DNA of 53,700 nt, from contig CAYVWB010000025.1 in the NCBI GenBank assembly GCA_964455395.1, positions 1-53,700 of the forward strand, written 5' to 3'. Of the stretch, positions 34,066 through 42,704 are shown in pieces. The number at the start of each line of letters is the position of its first letter. Positions within the stretch are counted from its first letter, which is position 1. The stretch comes from CAYVWB01 sp964455395 (GTDB taxonomy: Bacteria > Desulfobacterota > Desulfovibrionia > Desulfovibrionales > Desulfovibrionaceae). A program made the translations under genes and the position numbers. The notes beneath the pieces are model-generated. The model saw nothing but the letters and a program-made list of their open reading frames with translations. It searched no databases and was not told where the DNA came from.

Positions 34066-35970
34066 ATGCCCGAATCAAAGACGACGCCGACGTCATCCCC
34101 GAAGAACGCCCCCCCCGGCGCGCAGGACGCATCGCAACGCAGAAGAGCGCTGTGGGCGTTGGCGCTCACGGTGCTGGTCCTTGGCGTGTTCACCTACTAC
34201 ATGACGCCACGATCAATGACCGTACAGTTGAACTATGATATTTTTCGAGATGAAGTACGTAAAAGGAATGTAAAATCGATACGGGTTCAGGGTCCTCGCA
34301 TTGATGGAGACTTGACCACCAACCGTACTCGTAGCGTGGGGAATCAGACTGTTTCCTACGACAGCTTCTACACGTACACGCCCAGCTTCGGCGACGAGGA
34401 ACTGCTGGCGCTGCTGGTGGAGAACGAAGTCGCCATCACCACCGAACCCGAGGAGGAGGGCGGCGGCTGGCTTGTGTACGGGCTCATCTCGCTGCTGCCG
34501 TTCGTGCTCCTCGTGGGTCTGTTCTATTATCAGTACAAGCGTATGCGTGGGAGCGGCGGCATGGGTGGTCTGTTCAATATCGGGAAGTCCAAGGCGAAGC
34601 TCTACGACAGCGCACAGGCGGGCAAGACCTTCGACGACGTGGCCGGCGCGGAGAACGCCAAACACGAACTCAAGGAGCTCATCGCTTTCCTGAAAAATCC
34701 CGTCAAGCTCATCCGCATGGGGGGCAAGCCCCCCAAAGGCGTCTTGTTGGTGGGGCCGCCCGGCACGGGGAAGACGCTCCTGGCCAAAGCCGTGGCCGGG
34801 GAAGCGGGCGCGCCGTTTTATTCGATATCCGGCTCGGTGTTCATGGAGATGTTCGTGGGCGTGGGCGCCTCTCGCGTGCGCGACATGTTCGAGAAAGCCA
34901 AGAAGAACGCCCCCAGCATAATCTTCATCGACGAGCTGGACTCCATAGGCCGACGCCGCGGCGCGGGTCTGGGGGGCGGCCACGATGAACGCGAGCAGAC
35001 GCTGAACCAGCTGCTCAACGAGCTCGACGGCTTCGAACCCAACGAGAACGTCATCGTCATGAGCGCCACCAACCGCCCCGACGTGCTGGACCCGGCGTTG
35101 CTGCGGCCGGGCCGCTTCGACCGCCGCATTACCGTGGACATGCCCAAGCGTTCGGAACGGTTGTCGATACTGCGCATGTACGCAGCCAACAAGCCCACTG
35201 CGGAAGACCTGGACCTGGACGCCCTGGCCCGCGCCACGCCTGGCTTCAGCGGTGCGGATCTGGAGAACATGCTCAACGAAGCCGCACTGTTCGCCTTGCG
35301 CAGCGAGCGCGACGTCATCACCAACGAGGACGTGGACGCCGCCCGCGACAAGATCACCATGGGCCTGGAGCGTTCCGGCCTCTCCCTGCAGGAGGAGGAG
35401 AAACGGCTCATCGCGGTTCATGAAAGCGGCCACGCCGTGGTGGCGTTCACGTTGCCCCACGCCGATCCCCTCCACAAGGTCTCCATCATTCCCCGCACGC
35501 GCTCCCTGGGCGCCACGTTGCAACTGCCCGAGGATGAACGCTATATCTACAGTCGGGAATACCTGCTGGACCGTCTCGCGGTGATGCTGGGCGGCCGCGC
35601 GGCCGAGACGCTCGTGGCGGGCGTCGCCACCTCCGGCGCAGGCTCGGATCTCCACGAAGCCACCAAGCTGGCGCGCAAGATGGTGCTGGAGTGGGGCATG
35701 AGCGAGGCGTTCAGTCATGTGGCCCTGGGCGGCGAGCGCGAAAACGTCTTTCTGGGTGAGGAGATCGCCAGCCGGCGCGAGTACGCCGAGGCCACCGCCC
35801 ACGAGGTCGACACGGCCGTCATGGAGCTGCTGGAAAACGCCTATGCGCGCGCCGAGCAGGCGCTGCAAGACAGCCGCGCCGCGCTGGATCGTCTCGTGGA
35901 AGCGTTGCTGGAGGAGGAAGAACTCTCCGGCGACGCCTTGACGGAGACGCTCCAGCCGGAGCGCGCCTGA
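34066..35970 (+). CDS. ftsH: FtsH-type ATP-dependent membrane zinc protease
   Basis: A 634-residue FtsH. Two membrane helices (~28-46 and ~140-160) flank a periplasmic domain. The AAA module follows, with Walker A VGPPGTGKTLLAKAVAG (Lys ~236), pore loop VFMEMFVGVGASRVRDMF, Walker B IIFIDELDSIG and SRH LDPALLRPGRFDRRI. The M41 peptidase has HESGHAV (~452) and a later metal Asp in SDLHEATKLA. It degrades unneeded membrane and cytoplasmic proteins. No ribosome site is visible before the ATG. Bases ~34205-34345, coding the periplasmic domain, are strikingly AT-richer than the rest. Confidence 0.95.
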   Translation: MPESKTTPTSSPKNAPPGAQDASQRRRALWALALTVLVLGVFTYYMTPRSMTVQLNYDIFRDEVRKRNVKSIRVQGPRIDGDLTTNRTRSVGNQTVSYDSFYTYTPSFGDEELLALLVENEVAITTEPEEEGGGWLVYGLISLLPFVLLVGLFYYQYKRMRGSGGMGGLFNIGKSKAKLYDSAQAGKTFDDVAGAENAKHELKELIAFLKNPVKLIRMGGKPPKGVLLVGPPGTGKTLLAKAVAGEAGAPFYSISGSVFMEMFVGVGASRVRDMFEKAKKNAPSIIFIDELDSIGRRRGAGLGGGHDEREQTLNQLLNELDGFEPNENVIVMSATNRPDVLDPALLRPGRFDRRITVDMPKRSERLSILRMYAANKPTAEDLDLDALARATPGFSGADLENMLNEAALFALRSERDVITNEDVDAARDKITMGLERSGLSLQEEEKRLIAVHESGHAVVAFTLPHADPLHKVSIIPRTRSLGATLQLPEDERYIYSREYLLDRLAVMLGGRAAETLVAGVATSGAGSDLHEATKLARKMVLEWGMSEAFSHVALGGERENVFLGEEIASRREYAEATAHEVDTAVMELLENAYARAEQALQDSRAALDRLVEALLEEEELSGDALTETLQPERA

Positions 35971-36068
35971 TTCTTCCTTTCCAGTGCGAAGTCTCTGGGG
36001 GCGTGCCTCAAAGCGCCGTTCCGACGCACCCTTCGTCATCGTCAATGTCAACAGTCAGGAGATGTTAC

Positions 36069-36695
36069 ATGCTGTACGCCAACAGAACCGAAGCTGGTGA
36101 AAAGCTGGCCGAAGCCCTTGAATCCCGGCTGGCCGGCAAGGATGTCGTGGTGCTGGGGTTGCCGCGCGGCGGCGTGCCTGTGGCGGCGCCGGTGGCGAAG
36201 CGTTTGAATGCGCCGCTGGACGTCTTCGTGGTGCGCAAGCTGGGTGCGCCCGGCAATGAGGAACTCGCCATGGGAGCCATAGCACTCGGCGGCCGGGTGC
36301 TCAACGAGGACATCGTCTCGCTCATGCGTATCCCCAACGAGGCCATCGAGCGCGTTGCGGAACAGGAGCAGTTGGAGCTCGTACGCCGCGAACGGGAATA
36401 CCGTGGCGACAGGCCGCCGCCGGAGCTTTTCGGCAAGGTCGTCGTGCTGGTGGACGACGGTTTGGCCACTGGCGCCACCATGCGCGTGGCGTGCCTCGCA
36501 TTGCGTCGGAGCGAGCCCGCGGCCGTCATCGCCGCCGCGCCTGTAGGCGCGCAGGAGACCTGCAGGGAGATGGAGCAGTTCGCGGACGAGGTTGTCTGCC
36601 TGGAGACGCCGGAGAACTTCCGCGGGGTGGGCGTGTGGTACAAAGATTTCGGCCAGACCTCGGATGAGGAGGTGCGGGCGCTGCTTGCCGGCTGA
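36069..36695 (+). CDS. Phosphoribosyltransferase-domain protein
   Basis: A 208-residue type I phosphoribosyltransferase fold. The PRPP loop is VVVLVDDGLATGATMRVA. Upstream are VVLGLPRGGVPVAAPVAKRL and DVFVVRKLGAPGNEELAMGA, and the C-terminus carries the VVCLETPENFRGVGVWYKDFGQTSDEEV motif shared by a large group of uncharacterised PRTases, sometimes fused to hydrolases. The substrate is unknown. AGGAG lies eight bases before the ATG at 36069. It may share the ftsH transcript, 98 bases downstream. Confidence 0.88.
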   Translation: MLYANRTEAGEKLAEALESRLAGKDVVVLGLPRGGVPVAAPVAKRLNAPLDVFVVRKLGAPGNEELAMGAIALGGRVLNEDIVSLMRIPNEAIERVAEQEQLELVRREREYRGDRPPPELFGKVVVLVDDGLATGATMRVACLALRRSEPAAVIAAAPVGAQETCREMEQFADEVVCLETPENFRGVGVWYKDFGQTSDEEVRALLAG

Positions 36696-36996
36696 GAGCG
36701 CGACGCTTCGTCAGGCCGCTCGCCGAAGCGCTCCTGCTGGCGGCCTCCGTGTCGCCGGAGGGGCTTCGGGCGCCGTCTCGCCGTCAATGTTGAAGGGTGA
36801 TCGCGCGGGGCGAGCCGTCATGGAAGGTCCCTCCCTTCCCCCTTCCCATCGCGGCCCTGGAGCCCAGAAGAGCGCGTCTTCGTGTCTCGCGGCATCGCCC
36901 GAGAGGGCAGGGCGACGCGTTTCGGGGAGCCGGGGGGGCTGCAGCGGTGCGGGCCCCTTTTCATTTGCGTCGATGCGGGCTAAGGGGATGTCTCGC
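36696..36996. other. Intergenic region between the PRTase gene and tRNA-Ser
   Basis: About 300 GC-rich bases with several short inverted G/C runs. I see neither a gene nor a clear terminator; the tRNA promoter must be at the right end but is not obvious. Confidence 0.35.
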
Positions 36997-37084
36997 GGAG
37001 GGATGGCCGAGTGGTTGAAGGCGGCGGTCTTGAAAACCGCTGGCCCGCAAGGGTCCGGGGGTTCGAATCCCTCTCCCTCCGCCA
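36997..37084 (+). tRNA. tRNA-Ser(UGA), integration site of the second island
   Basis: An intact 88-base class II tRNA with encoded CCA. The acceptor GGAGGGA pairs with TCCCTCC. The D arm contains GGCCGAGTGGTTGAAGGC. The anticodon stem GCGGT/ACCGC has loop CTTGAAA (anticodon TGA), followed by a long variable arm and the T arm with GTTCGAATCC. The adjacent P4-type integrase reading away from the tRNA indicates that its 3' end is the attL side of the downstream element. Confidence 0.95.
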
Positions 37085-37219
37085 TACCACACTTCCGCTC
37101 TCGTCCGCGCAAGTCCACGCCGCTCCAAAAATCCCCATAAAAACTGCTTTTTATCCACATCGTCCTTTCCAGGCTCGTCCGTCTTCCGCTTGAGCGGACC
37201 CTTTACATCCGCGCTTTTT

Positions 37220-37288
37220 GGGGGCACAGTCGGGGGCACAGAAAAATGTCCCACAATTTGATGCCCCCACACCCTACTGGGGGCACAG
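37220..37288 (+). repeat. Direct repeats GGGGGCACAG before the integrase gene
   Basis: Three exact copies at 37220-37229, 37232-37241 and 37279-37288, the first two in near-tandem, with the reverse form GCCCCCAC at 37263. They lie between the tRNA 3' end and the integrase start, where P4-type integrases usually have arm-binding sites. Confidence 0.6.
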
Positions 37289-37301
37289 CGGAGATGCCCC
37301 C

Positions 37302-38534
37302 ATGCCCCTCATCGACACCCAATGCAGGAACGCGAAATCCAAGGACAAAACCTACCGCCTCTACGACGCCGACGGCCTCTACCTGGAGGTCGCCAAGTCC
37401 GGCTCCAGGCTCTGGCGATTCAAGTACCGCTTTGGGGGCAAGGAAAAGCGCCTCGCCCTTGGCAAGTATCCTGAAGTTCCGCTCGGCAAAGCGCGAGAGA
37501 AGCGTGACGAAGCACGCGCTCTGCTACGGGATGGCGTCGATCCCAGCGCGGCCCGCAAGAGCAAGCGCGTCGAACAACAGCACGAAGAAACCCGCCAAGC
37601 GAACACCTACGAAGCCGTGGCCAGGGAATGGTTCGACACGTTTCTGGGGGCAAAGGCCTGGGGGCATCGCGAGACGGTGATCAGCCGTCAGGAGGGCAAC
37701 ATATTCCCCCACCTGGGGGCACGGCCCATCGACGAGATCGAACCCCGAGAGTTGCTCCAGGTCATCCGCAAGATCGAAGCGCGCGGCGCCCTGGAGACTG
37801 CCCGGCGCACCCTCCAAGTCTGCGGACAGATCTTCCGCTACGGCGTCGCCTGCGGCTACTGCCCCCGCGACCCCGCCGCCGACCTTCGCGGCGCCCTTGC
37901 ACCTTCGCCCAGACCCAAGAGCCACGCGTCCATTACAGACCCGCGTGAGATCGGCCCGCTTCTCCGCGCCATCGACGACTACGCCGGCCACATGGTGACG
38001 CGCTGCGCCCTTCAGCTGGCGCCGTTGACGTTCGTCCGCCCCGGCGAGCTGCGCCACGCCGAATGGGTCGAGTTCGACCTCGACGCCGCCGAGTGGCGCT
38101 TGCCCCCCGAGAAAATGAAAATGCGGCGGCCGCACATCGTCCCCCTGAGCCGTCAGGCGCTCGCCATCGTCAACGCCCTCCACGCCGCCACGGGCGACGG
38201 GAAGTTTCTCTTTCCAGGTTTACGCTCTCCCTCGCGCCCCATCTCCGAGAATACGGTGAACGCCGCGCTGCGCCGTATGGGCTACTCCAAGGACGAGATG
38301 ACCGGCCACGGCTTCCGCTCCATGGCCTCGACCATCCTCAACGAGCAGGGCTGGAACCGGGACGCCATCGAGCGCCAGCTCGCCCATGTGGAGGGCAATA
38401 GCGTCCGCGCCGCGTACAACTACGCGGAGTTCCTGCCGGAGCGCCGCAAGATGATGCAGGCGTGGGCGGATTATCTGGATGGGCTGAAAACCGGGGCGAA
38501 GGTGACGCCTTTACGCCGCGTCGCCGGCGGATAA
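37302..38534 (+). CDS. int: P4-type tyrosine integrase
   Basis: A 410-residue P4/CP4-57-type integrase. The DUF4102 arm-binding domain (~1-85: MPLIDTQCRNAKSKDKTYRL; DADGLYLEVAKSGSRLW) is followed by a core-binding domain and the catalytic domain, with the active-site Arg in TFVRPGELRHAEWVEF, HGFR, a later His (RQLAHVEGN) and the Tyr in RAAYNYAEFLPERR. The ATG at 37302 is chosen over the 37218 frame start because MPLIDTQ is the family's usual N-terminus. It sits directly behind tRNA-Ser(UGA). Confidence 0.95.
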   Translation: MPLIDTQCRNAKSKDKTYRLYDADGLYLEVAKSGSRLWRFKYRFGGKEKRLALGKYPEVPLGKAREKRDEARALLRDGVDPSAARKSKRVEQQHEETRQANTYEAVAREWFDTFLGAKAWGHRETVISRQEGNIFPHLGARPIDEIEPRELLQVIRKIEARGALETARRTLQVCGQIFRYGVACGYCPRDPAADLRGALAPSPRPKSHASITDPREIGPLLRAIDDYAGHMVTRCALQLAPLTFVRPGELRHAEWVEFDLDAAEWRLPPEKMKMRRPHIVPLSRQALAIVNALHAATGDGKFLFPGLRSPSRPISENTVNAALRRMGYSKDEMTGHGFRSMASTILNEQGWNRDAIERQLAHVEGNSVRAAYNYAEFLPERRKMMQAWADYLDGLKTGAKVTPLRRVAGG

Positions 38535-38594
38535 ACCTTCAACTATGTCACAAGCGTAGTTTTGACCGCGCCGACACCCCTACCGGGAGCACAC

Positions 38595-39296
38595 ATGCGA
38601 CCCAAGCCAAACACACCAGAAATCCAGGCGCTCAAATCGCAACTGGCGCAGCAGCTCGACGAGTACGAAGGCGCTCCATCGGATGAGCAGAGCGAACGAC
38701 TCGTTGATTGGTGCACGCGCTGGTGCCGCCATGCCGAGGGGTGCGCCGCGCCCGCAAGTCCAGACTGTGAACGCAATCCATACTCTTGGGAAGCCCCTTG
38801 GTTCGCCCACCCTACTCAGGAGGAGGATGGATTCAGCGAAACCCGAAATCCAAGGTATGCTTGGTTGCACATTTCGGAAATGCTTGAAAAAGATGCCCCA
38901 CTTCAAGATTGGGCAAGGGATTACTTGCGAAGTGTAATGAAGTCGTTGCTCGAAGTAAATCACGCTTCTTTTTCGGGCAACCAAGGCTCTCACCGAAAGG
39001 CGTTGTGCAAGGCGCTGCAGATCGATGACTTGCGCCGGCTAAGCCAAGTTGCCACCGGTAAAGACGGCGAAGGTGCGCCCCATGCTGGTCACATTCGTGA
39101 ATTGGAGCGGTTGCGAGCGAGTGAACGATTGAACTATACAGCCACACTGGAAAAATATTATGACGCGAGTGTAGAGGATTTAGGACCCATCTCATTCGAA
39201 GCCCTGGAGCGCGCGTGGCGGGATTGGCGTCGGAAGCGAGGCCCCCTGCACATCGATCGGCTGTTTGACATTGAGGACGGGCCGGAAGGAAAGTGA
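38595..39296 (+). CDS. Hypothetical island protein (233 aa)
   Basis: A 233-residue soluble, charged protein (RPKPNTPEIQALKSQLAQQL; EKYYDASVEDLGPISFEALE). I do not recognise a family. The first ~80 residues hold several Cys (WCTRWCRHAEGC, a possible metal site); the rest is helical. The ATG at 38595 has GGGAG in front; codons before it are not convincing. A strong terminator ends the transcript at 39343-39376, so this gene is separate from the AlpA-led unit. Confidence 0.6.
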   Translation: MRPKPNTPEIQALKSQLAQQLDEYEGAPSDEQSERLVDWCTRWCRHAEGCAAPASPDCERNPYSWEAPWFAHPTQEEDGFSETRNPRYAWLHISEMLEKDAPLQDWARDYLRSVMKSLLEVNHASFSGNQGSHRKALCKALQIDDLRRLSQVATGKDGEGAPHAGHIRELERLRASERLNYTATLEKYYDASVEDLGPISFEALERAWRDWRRKRGPLHIDRLFDIEDGPEGK

Positions 39297-39342
39297 CCCC
39301 GTTTCCCTTCCTAGTTTAAGGCTGCGCCCCCGGACTACAAAG

Positions 39343-39376
39343 GGTCGCGTCGGACGAATCCGGCGCGACCTTTTTT
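39343..39376 (+). terminator. Rho-independent terminator after the 233-aa gene
   Basis: GGTCGCG (39343-39349) pairs with CGCGACC (39364-39370), extended inside by CGGA/TCCG, and is followed by TTTTTT. Confidence 0.9.
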
Positions 39377-39396
39377 ATTCATAACGGGAGGTATTC

Positions 39397-39624
39397 ATGA
39401 GCTGTAGCTTGTTCTTCCAATCGGGGCGGCTTTACCGGCTTGCACAAGTCACTGAAGGCATTGGCCTTTCTCGATCCACAATTTACGAATTGATCAACAA
39501 GGGGCGTTTTCCAAAGCCCGTGCGGTTGGGGAAATCGTCTTGCTGGCGTGGCGCGGACCTGCTGGCCGTGGTTGAGCACGGCGAGGACTGGGTGCAGGTA
39601 CTCGAGACCGAGGAGACAGCATGA
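39397..39624 (+). CDS. alpA: AlpA-family HTH regulator
   Basis: A 75-residue AlpA/MerR-like protein: GRLYRLAQVTEGIGLSRSTI then YELINKGRFPKPVRLGKSSCWRGADLL is the classic helix-wing pattern. In P4-type islands and PICIs such proteins turn on the excision/replication genes and act as excisionase. It begins the small operon that leads to the primase, and its stop overlaps the next ATG as ATGA. Confidence 0.9.
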   Translation: MSCSLFFQSGRLYRLAQVTEGIGLSRSTIYELINKGRFPKPVRLGKSSCWRGADLLAVVEHGEDWVQVLETEETA

Positions 39625-39928
39625 CGCAGAACCGAGAACGCTATGGCTCCACCCCGTGCACTGGGTTGGCCCGCAAACAGATGCTGAGGCGCCTTGCGTG
39701 CTGGTCGCGGTTTGCGACGATTGCTGGAGGGATGACCAGCAGCGAAGCGCGTTTGAAAGAGCCCTGTTTCAGCACCTCACAGAACATCTTGGCCCGGACC
39801 CGTGGGAACTGGACTGCATGACTCGGCTTGCCCGAGACGACGAGTGGTCCTGGCAGCAGCTGCCGCCCATGCTGAAAACGGACGAACCCGCCCCGGCTGC
39901 CACCGGGACGGGCTCTGAAGACTGGTAA
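39621..39928 (+). pseudogene. Small hypothetical ORF, apparently frameshifted
   Basis: The ATG at 39621 overlaps the alpA stop (ATGA) and has AGGAGA in front, an ideal coupled start. That frame gives only 66 poor-looking residues, ending at 39821. From about 39645 another frame gives a convincing protein to 39928 (WLHPVHWVGPQTDAEAP; CVLVAVCDDCWRDDQQRSAF; WELDCMTRLARDDEWSWQQL). One base change near 39640-39655 would join the two. Alternatively, translation starts at the GTG at 39656. No family was recognised; the CDDCW pair may bind metal. Confidence 0.45.
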
Positions 39929-39953
39929 TTCATCAACTTGCGGAGTTAATAAT

Positions 39954-42152
39954 GTGCATACTATCACCCATGATAGGCGTCAAGCGCCCACGGGGGTGCG
40001 ACTCATGACGGCCCACACCCAACTCCCCCCTGCGCGGCTTCCCCAGGCCGCGCAGGCCTTTCCCCTGGCAGAGCCCCAGAACATGCTGGCACATGCGCTG
40101 GCATACGCCCGCGCGGGCGTCGCAGTGTTCCCGGCCAATTCGCGAACCAAGAGACCCCGCGTGGAAGGCGGGTTTTACGCCGCCACGACGGACGAAGCGC
40201 GCATAGAGGAGTGGTGGGGCCGCTGGCCTGACGCCGCAATCGCCGCCGCCACCGGCCGAGCCAGTGGTTTTTTCGTGGTGGACCTGGACGTGAAAGACGG
40301 CGTCGATGGCGCCGCAAACTTTGTCGAACTGGAGGCGGAGCACGGCGAACCGATCCGCCGCGATGTCATGCAGAAAACCGGAGGCGGCGGCCTCCAGGTT
40401 TTCCTGGCGATGCCTCCGGACGACCTGGGCTTCCGCGTGAAGTCCACCGCGTCAGAACTCGCGTCGGGCGTGGACATTCGAGGGGACGGCGGCTACGTGC
40501 TCCTGCCGCCTAGCGGCCACCCTTCAGGAGGGCGCTACACATGGCTGGGCGAGCCGCTTACCAAACGAGAGGGCGACCTCCCTGAAGCTCCCGCCTGGCT
40601 GCTGGAGCTGGTCAGAAGGCAGCCGCGCGACAAGAAAGACCAGACGCCGTTGTACGACTGGGACCACGAGACGGACATCCTCCTAGCGGTGCACTACCTC
40701 GAAAACGAGGCGCCCGAAGCCGTGGAAGGCCAGGGGGGCAATCTCACGACGTACCGTGTCGCAGCTGAGCTGAAGGACCGGGGCATCAGCGAAGACATGG
40801 CCCTGGAATTGATGGATAAATCATACAACCCAAGATGTGCTCCACAGTGGGACCTCGACGAGCTTCGAGTTGTTATCTCGCACGCGTACGAGTACGCAAC
40901 CGAACACCAACCCGGCACAAAAAGCGTACAATGTTTTGATGTGCTGACTGCCGAAGAGTCCGCAAAAATTGATGACCAGTTTGGCCCGCCTGCGGCACAA
41001 AGCCTGTACGTCAGTTTCCCCACACCCTGGTCCGAGCTGAGTGAAGACGACCCGCCGCCGCGACGGTACATCTTCAAAGGACCGGGCGCGTTGCCGCGCG
41101 GCGTCGTGGGCTTCCTCGCGGGGCAAGGCGGCTGCGGCAAGTCCACGCTCGCGCTGTCGCTTGCCATGAGCGTGGCGGCGAGCGGCAGGGACTTCACGGA
41201 CGGCCTGTTCCACGTCGCAGCGAAAGGCCCGGTGCTTTGCGTTTTCGCTGAAGACGACGAACCTGAGGTCCACCGACGCGCAAACAGGATTCAGCGACGC
41301 GCGGGCGTCTCGCTTTCGCGCGAGGAAAAGCGGAACCTGCACTTGCTTTGCGCCGGGGAGGCAGACCCCCGGATCATCGCGCGGACACGATCAGGCGGTC
41401 TGGAGCCCCGCCCAGGATTGACCCACCTCAAACGCCTTGTGCGCGAGCTGCGGCCCATCCTTGTAATATTGGACTCGCTCAGCGTGCTATGTCCTGGCGC
41501 CGAGGTGGACAACGAAGGCGCCGCCCAAGTCATGACCCTGTTGCGCCAACTAGTCAGTGCAGGCGATGAGGCCACCATCCTGGCGCTGACGCACGTCTCC
41601 AAGTCTTCGCTGAGCGAAAAGTCCCCTGGCGGCAAGAAGCCAAGCGTCGCGAACCTGGAGCGGTCTTTGGAAGCATCGGCGCTGCGCGGTGCGTCTGCGT
41701 TGGTGGACAACGCGCGGTGGGCTTCGGTCATGACAGCCGTGCCGCGCGGCTTGAACAATGCGCTGGCGGCGTCGTTCGACGCGAACCTTGCGGCGCTGGC
41801 CGTTCCGAAGACAAACTACGGCCCGAGGCTGGGCGCCACGTATATGCGGAATGAGGTGGGCGTCCTGCTCCGCCACGATCCGGCCAAGGTCCAGCAAGAG
41901 ACCTTGGAAAGCGCGGTCACGCAAGCCATCCGCGATGCAGGCGGCGTCCTGCCTACAAGCGCCATCAAGCGTGACAAAGACGGCGTGGGTGCGGAAATCG
42001 CTGACCTTCTCGGCGTCTCCCGGCGAGTGCTGTGGGACGAGGCTGGCAAGCTCGTTGAAGCGGGAATTTTGAAGGAGGTTGTCATGGACCAACGCACCGG
42101 GCGAAGAGGTTTTCAGCTTGCTGACGAGTCACCCGCAGCGGAAGCGCTGTAA
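39954..42152 (+). CDS. Primase-polymerase / RepA-like AAA helicase of the island
   Basis: A replication protein of about 715-732 residues. Residues ~25-200 are a bifunctional DNA primase/polymerase domain (YARAGVAVFPANSRTKRP, GFFVVDLDVKDGVDG with catalytic Asp residues, GSGVDIRGDGGYVLLPPS-like motif). The C-terminal half is a RecA-fold hexameric helicase (AAA_25/RepA) with Walker A FLAGQGGCGKSTLALSL and Walker B LRPILVILDSLSVL, ending in a winged-helix-like tail (LLGVSRRVLWDEAGKLVEAG). The start is either the GTG at 39954 (GGAG eight bases before) or the ATG at 40005. Right behind it lies an iteron array, so it is probably the initiator for the excised island. Confidence 0.87.
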   Translation: MHTITHDRRQAPTGVRLMTAHTQLPPARLPQAAQAFPLAEPQNMLAHALAYARAGVAVFPANSRTKRPRVEGGFYAATTDEARIEEWWGRWPDAAIAAATGRASGFFVVDLDVKDGVDGAANFVELEAEHGEPIRRDVMQKTGGGGLQVFLAMPPDDLGFRVKSTASELASGVDIRGDGGYVLLPPSGHPSGGRYTWLGEPLTKREGDLPEAPAWLLELVRRQPRDKKDQTPLYDWDHETDILLAVHYLENEAPEAVEGQGGNLTTYRVAAELKDRGISEDMALELMDKSYNPRCAPQWDLDELRVVISHAYEYATEHQPGTKSVQCFDVLTAEESAKIDDQFGPPAAQSLYVSFPTPWSELSEDDPPPRRYIFKGPGALPRGVVGFLAGQGGCGKSTLALSLAMSVAASGRDFTDGLFHVAAKGPVLCVFAEDDEPEVHRRANRIQRRAGVSLSREEKRNLHLLCAGEADPRIIARTRSGGLEPRPGLTHLKRLVRELRPILVILDSLSVLCPGAEVDNEGAAQVMTLLRQLVSAGDEATILALTHVSKSSLSEKSPGGKKPSVANLERSLEASALRGASALVDNARWASVMTAVPRGLNNALAASFDANLAALAVPKTNYGPRLGATYMRNEVGVLLRHDPAKVQQETLESAVTQAIRDAGGVLPTSAIKRDKDGVGAEIADLLGVSRRVLWDEAGKLVEAGILKEVVMDQRTGRRGFQLADESPAAEAL

Positions 42153-42481
42153 CGCTGATTCACCGGGGTGACCAACCGATAACACCAACGAATAGCAGGA
42201 CAAATGGGCTGACTTGGCAGACGCTGTTTCACGCTGTGTCACGCTGATTCAGCGCCTGGCGAAGTTGGCGCCGCTGATTCACAAGGGTGACCAGTCGATA
42301 AAACGCCGAAAATACTTGATAAACCATGCCTCCGCCGGTCGGTGGTTCACGCTGTGTCACGCTGAGTCACGCTGAGTCACTGTGTCGCTGAGTCACACTG
42401 TTTCACTGGGGCGCCCAACCGATAAGTTGCCTAAATTGCTTGATAAAGTCGCTGATTCAGTCAGTCGCTGAATCAGCGACT
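42153..42481. repeat. Iteron array, probable replication origin of the island
   Basis: At least ten copies of an 11-bp unit CGCTGWKTCAS start at 42153, 42222, 42232, 42242, 42272, 42350, 42360, 42370, 42386 and 42450, with a variant at 42396. Many step by exactly 10 bases and so face one side of the helix. A second motif, CCAACCGATAA or CCAGTCGATAA, occurs three times (about 42172, 42291, 42415). The array ends with 14-bp inverted arms, AGTCGCTGATTCAG (42447-42460) and its complement (42468-42481). Placement directly after the primase/helicase gene fits a satellite-type origin. Confidence 0.8.
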
Positions 42482-42682
42482 GGCCAAGCGTCCAACCCAT
42501 TGAAATAATGTCGCTTTTTCGGTTGTTCACGCTGTTCCCCCTACGGGGGACGCCTGCGCCGCACAAGCGACGCGGCGCGGCGTCCCCATGGATCGTGGGT
42601 GCGGTCAAGTTTGACTCGTCGTGAAACCACCTCCCGCCACCCAGGGCAGGGGGTGGAGACTCAGCCACAGAAGTATATCCGC

Positions 42683-42704
42683 ATTATGCTTCGAATAGCA
42701 TAAT
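42683..42704. repeat. Perfect 8-bp inverted repeat, AT-rich palindrome
   Basis: ATTATGCT (42683-42690) and AGCATAAT (42697-42704) are separated by TCGAAT. The block is AT-rich in a GC-rich setting and not followed by a T-run, so it looks more like a protein-binding or recombination site than a terminator. Confidence 0.65.

Noticed and set aside
36696..36996. Terminator after the phosphoribosyltransferase gene
   Set aside because: Several G/C inverted runs exist, but none has a clean stem followed by a T-run.
42153..42481. CRISPR array
   Set aside because: The repeat units are only 11 bases, overlap or step by 10 bases, and have no uniform spacers; no cas genes are present.
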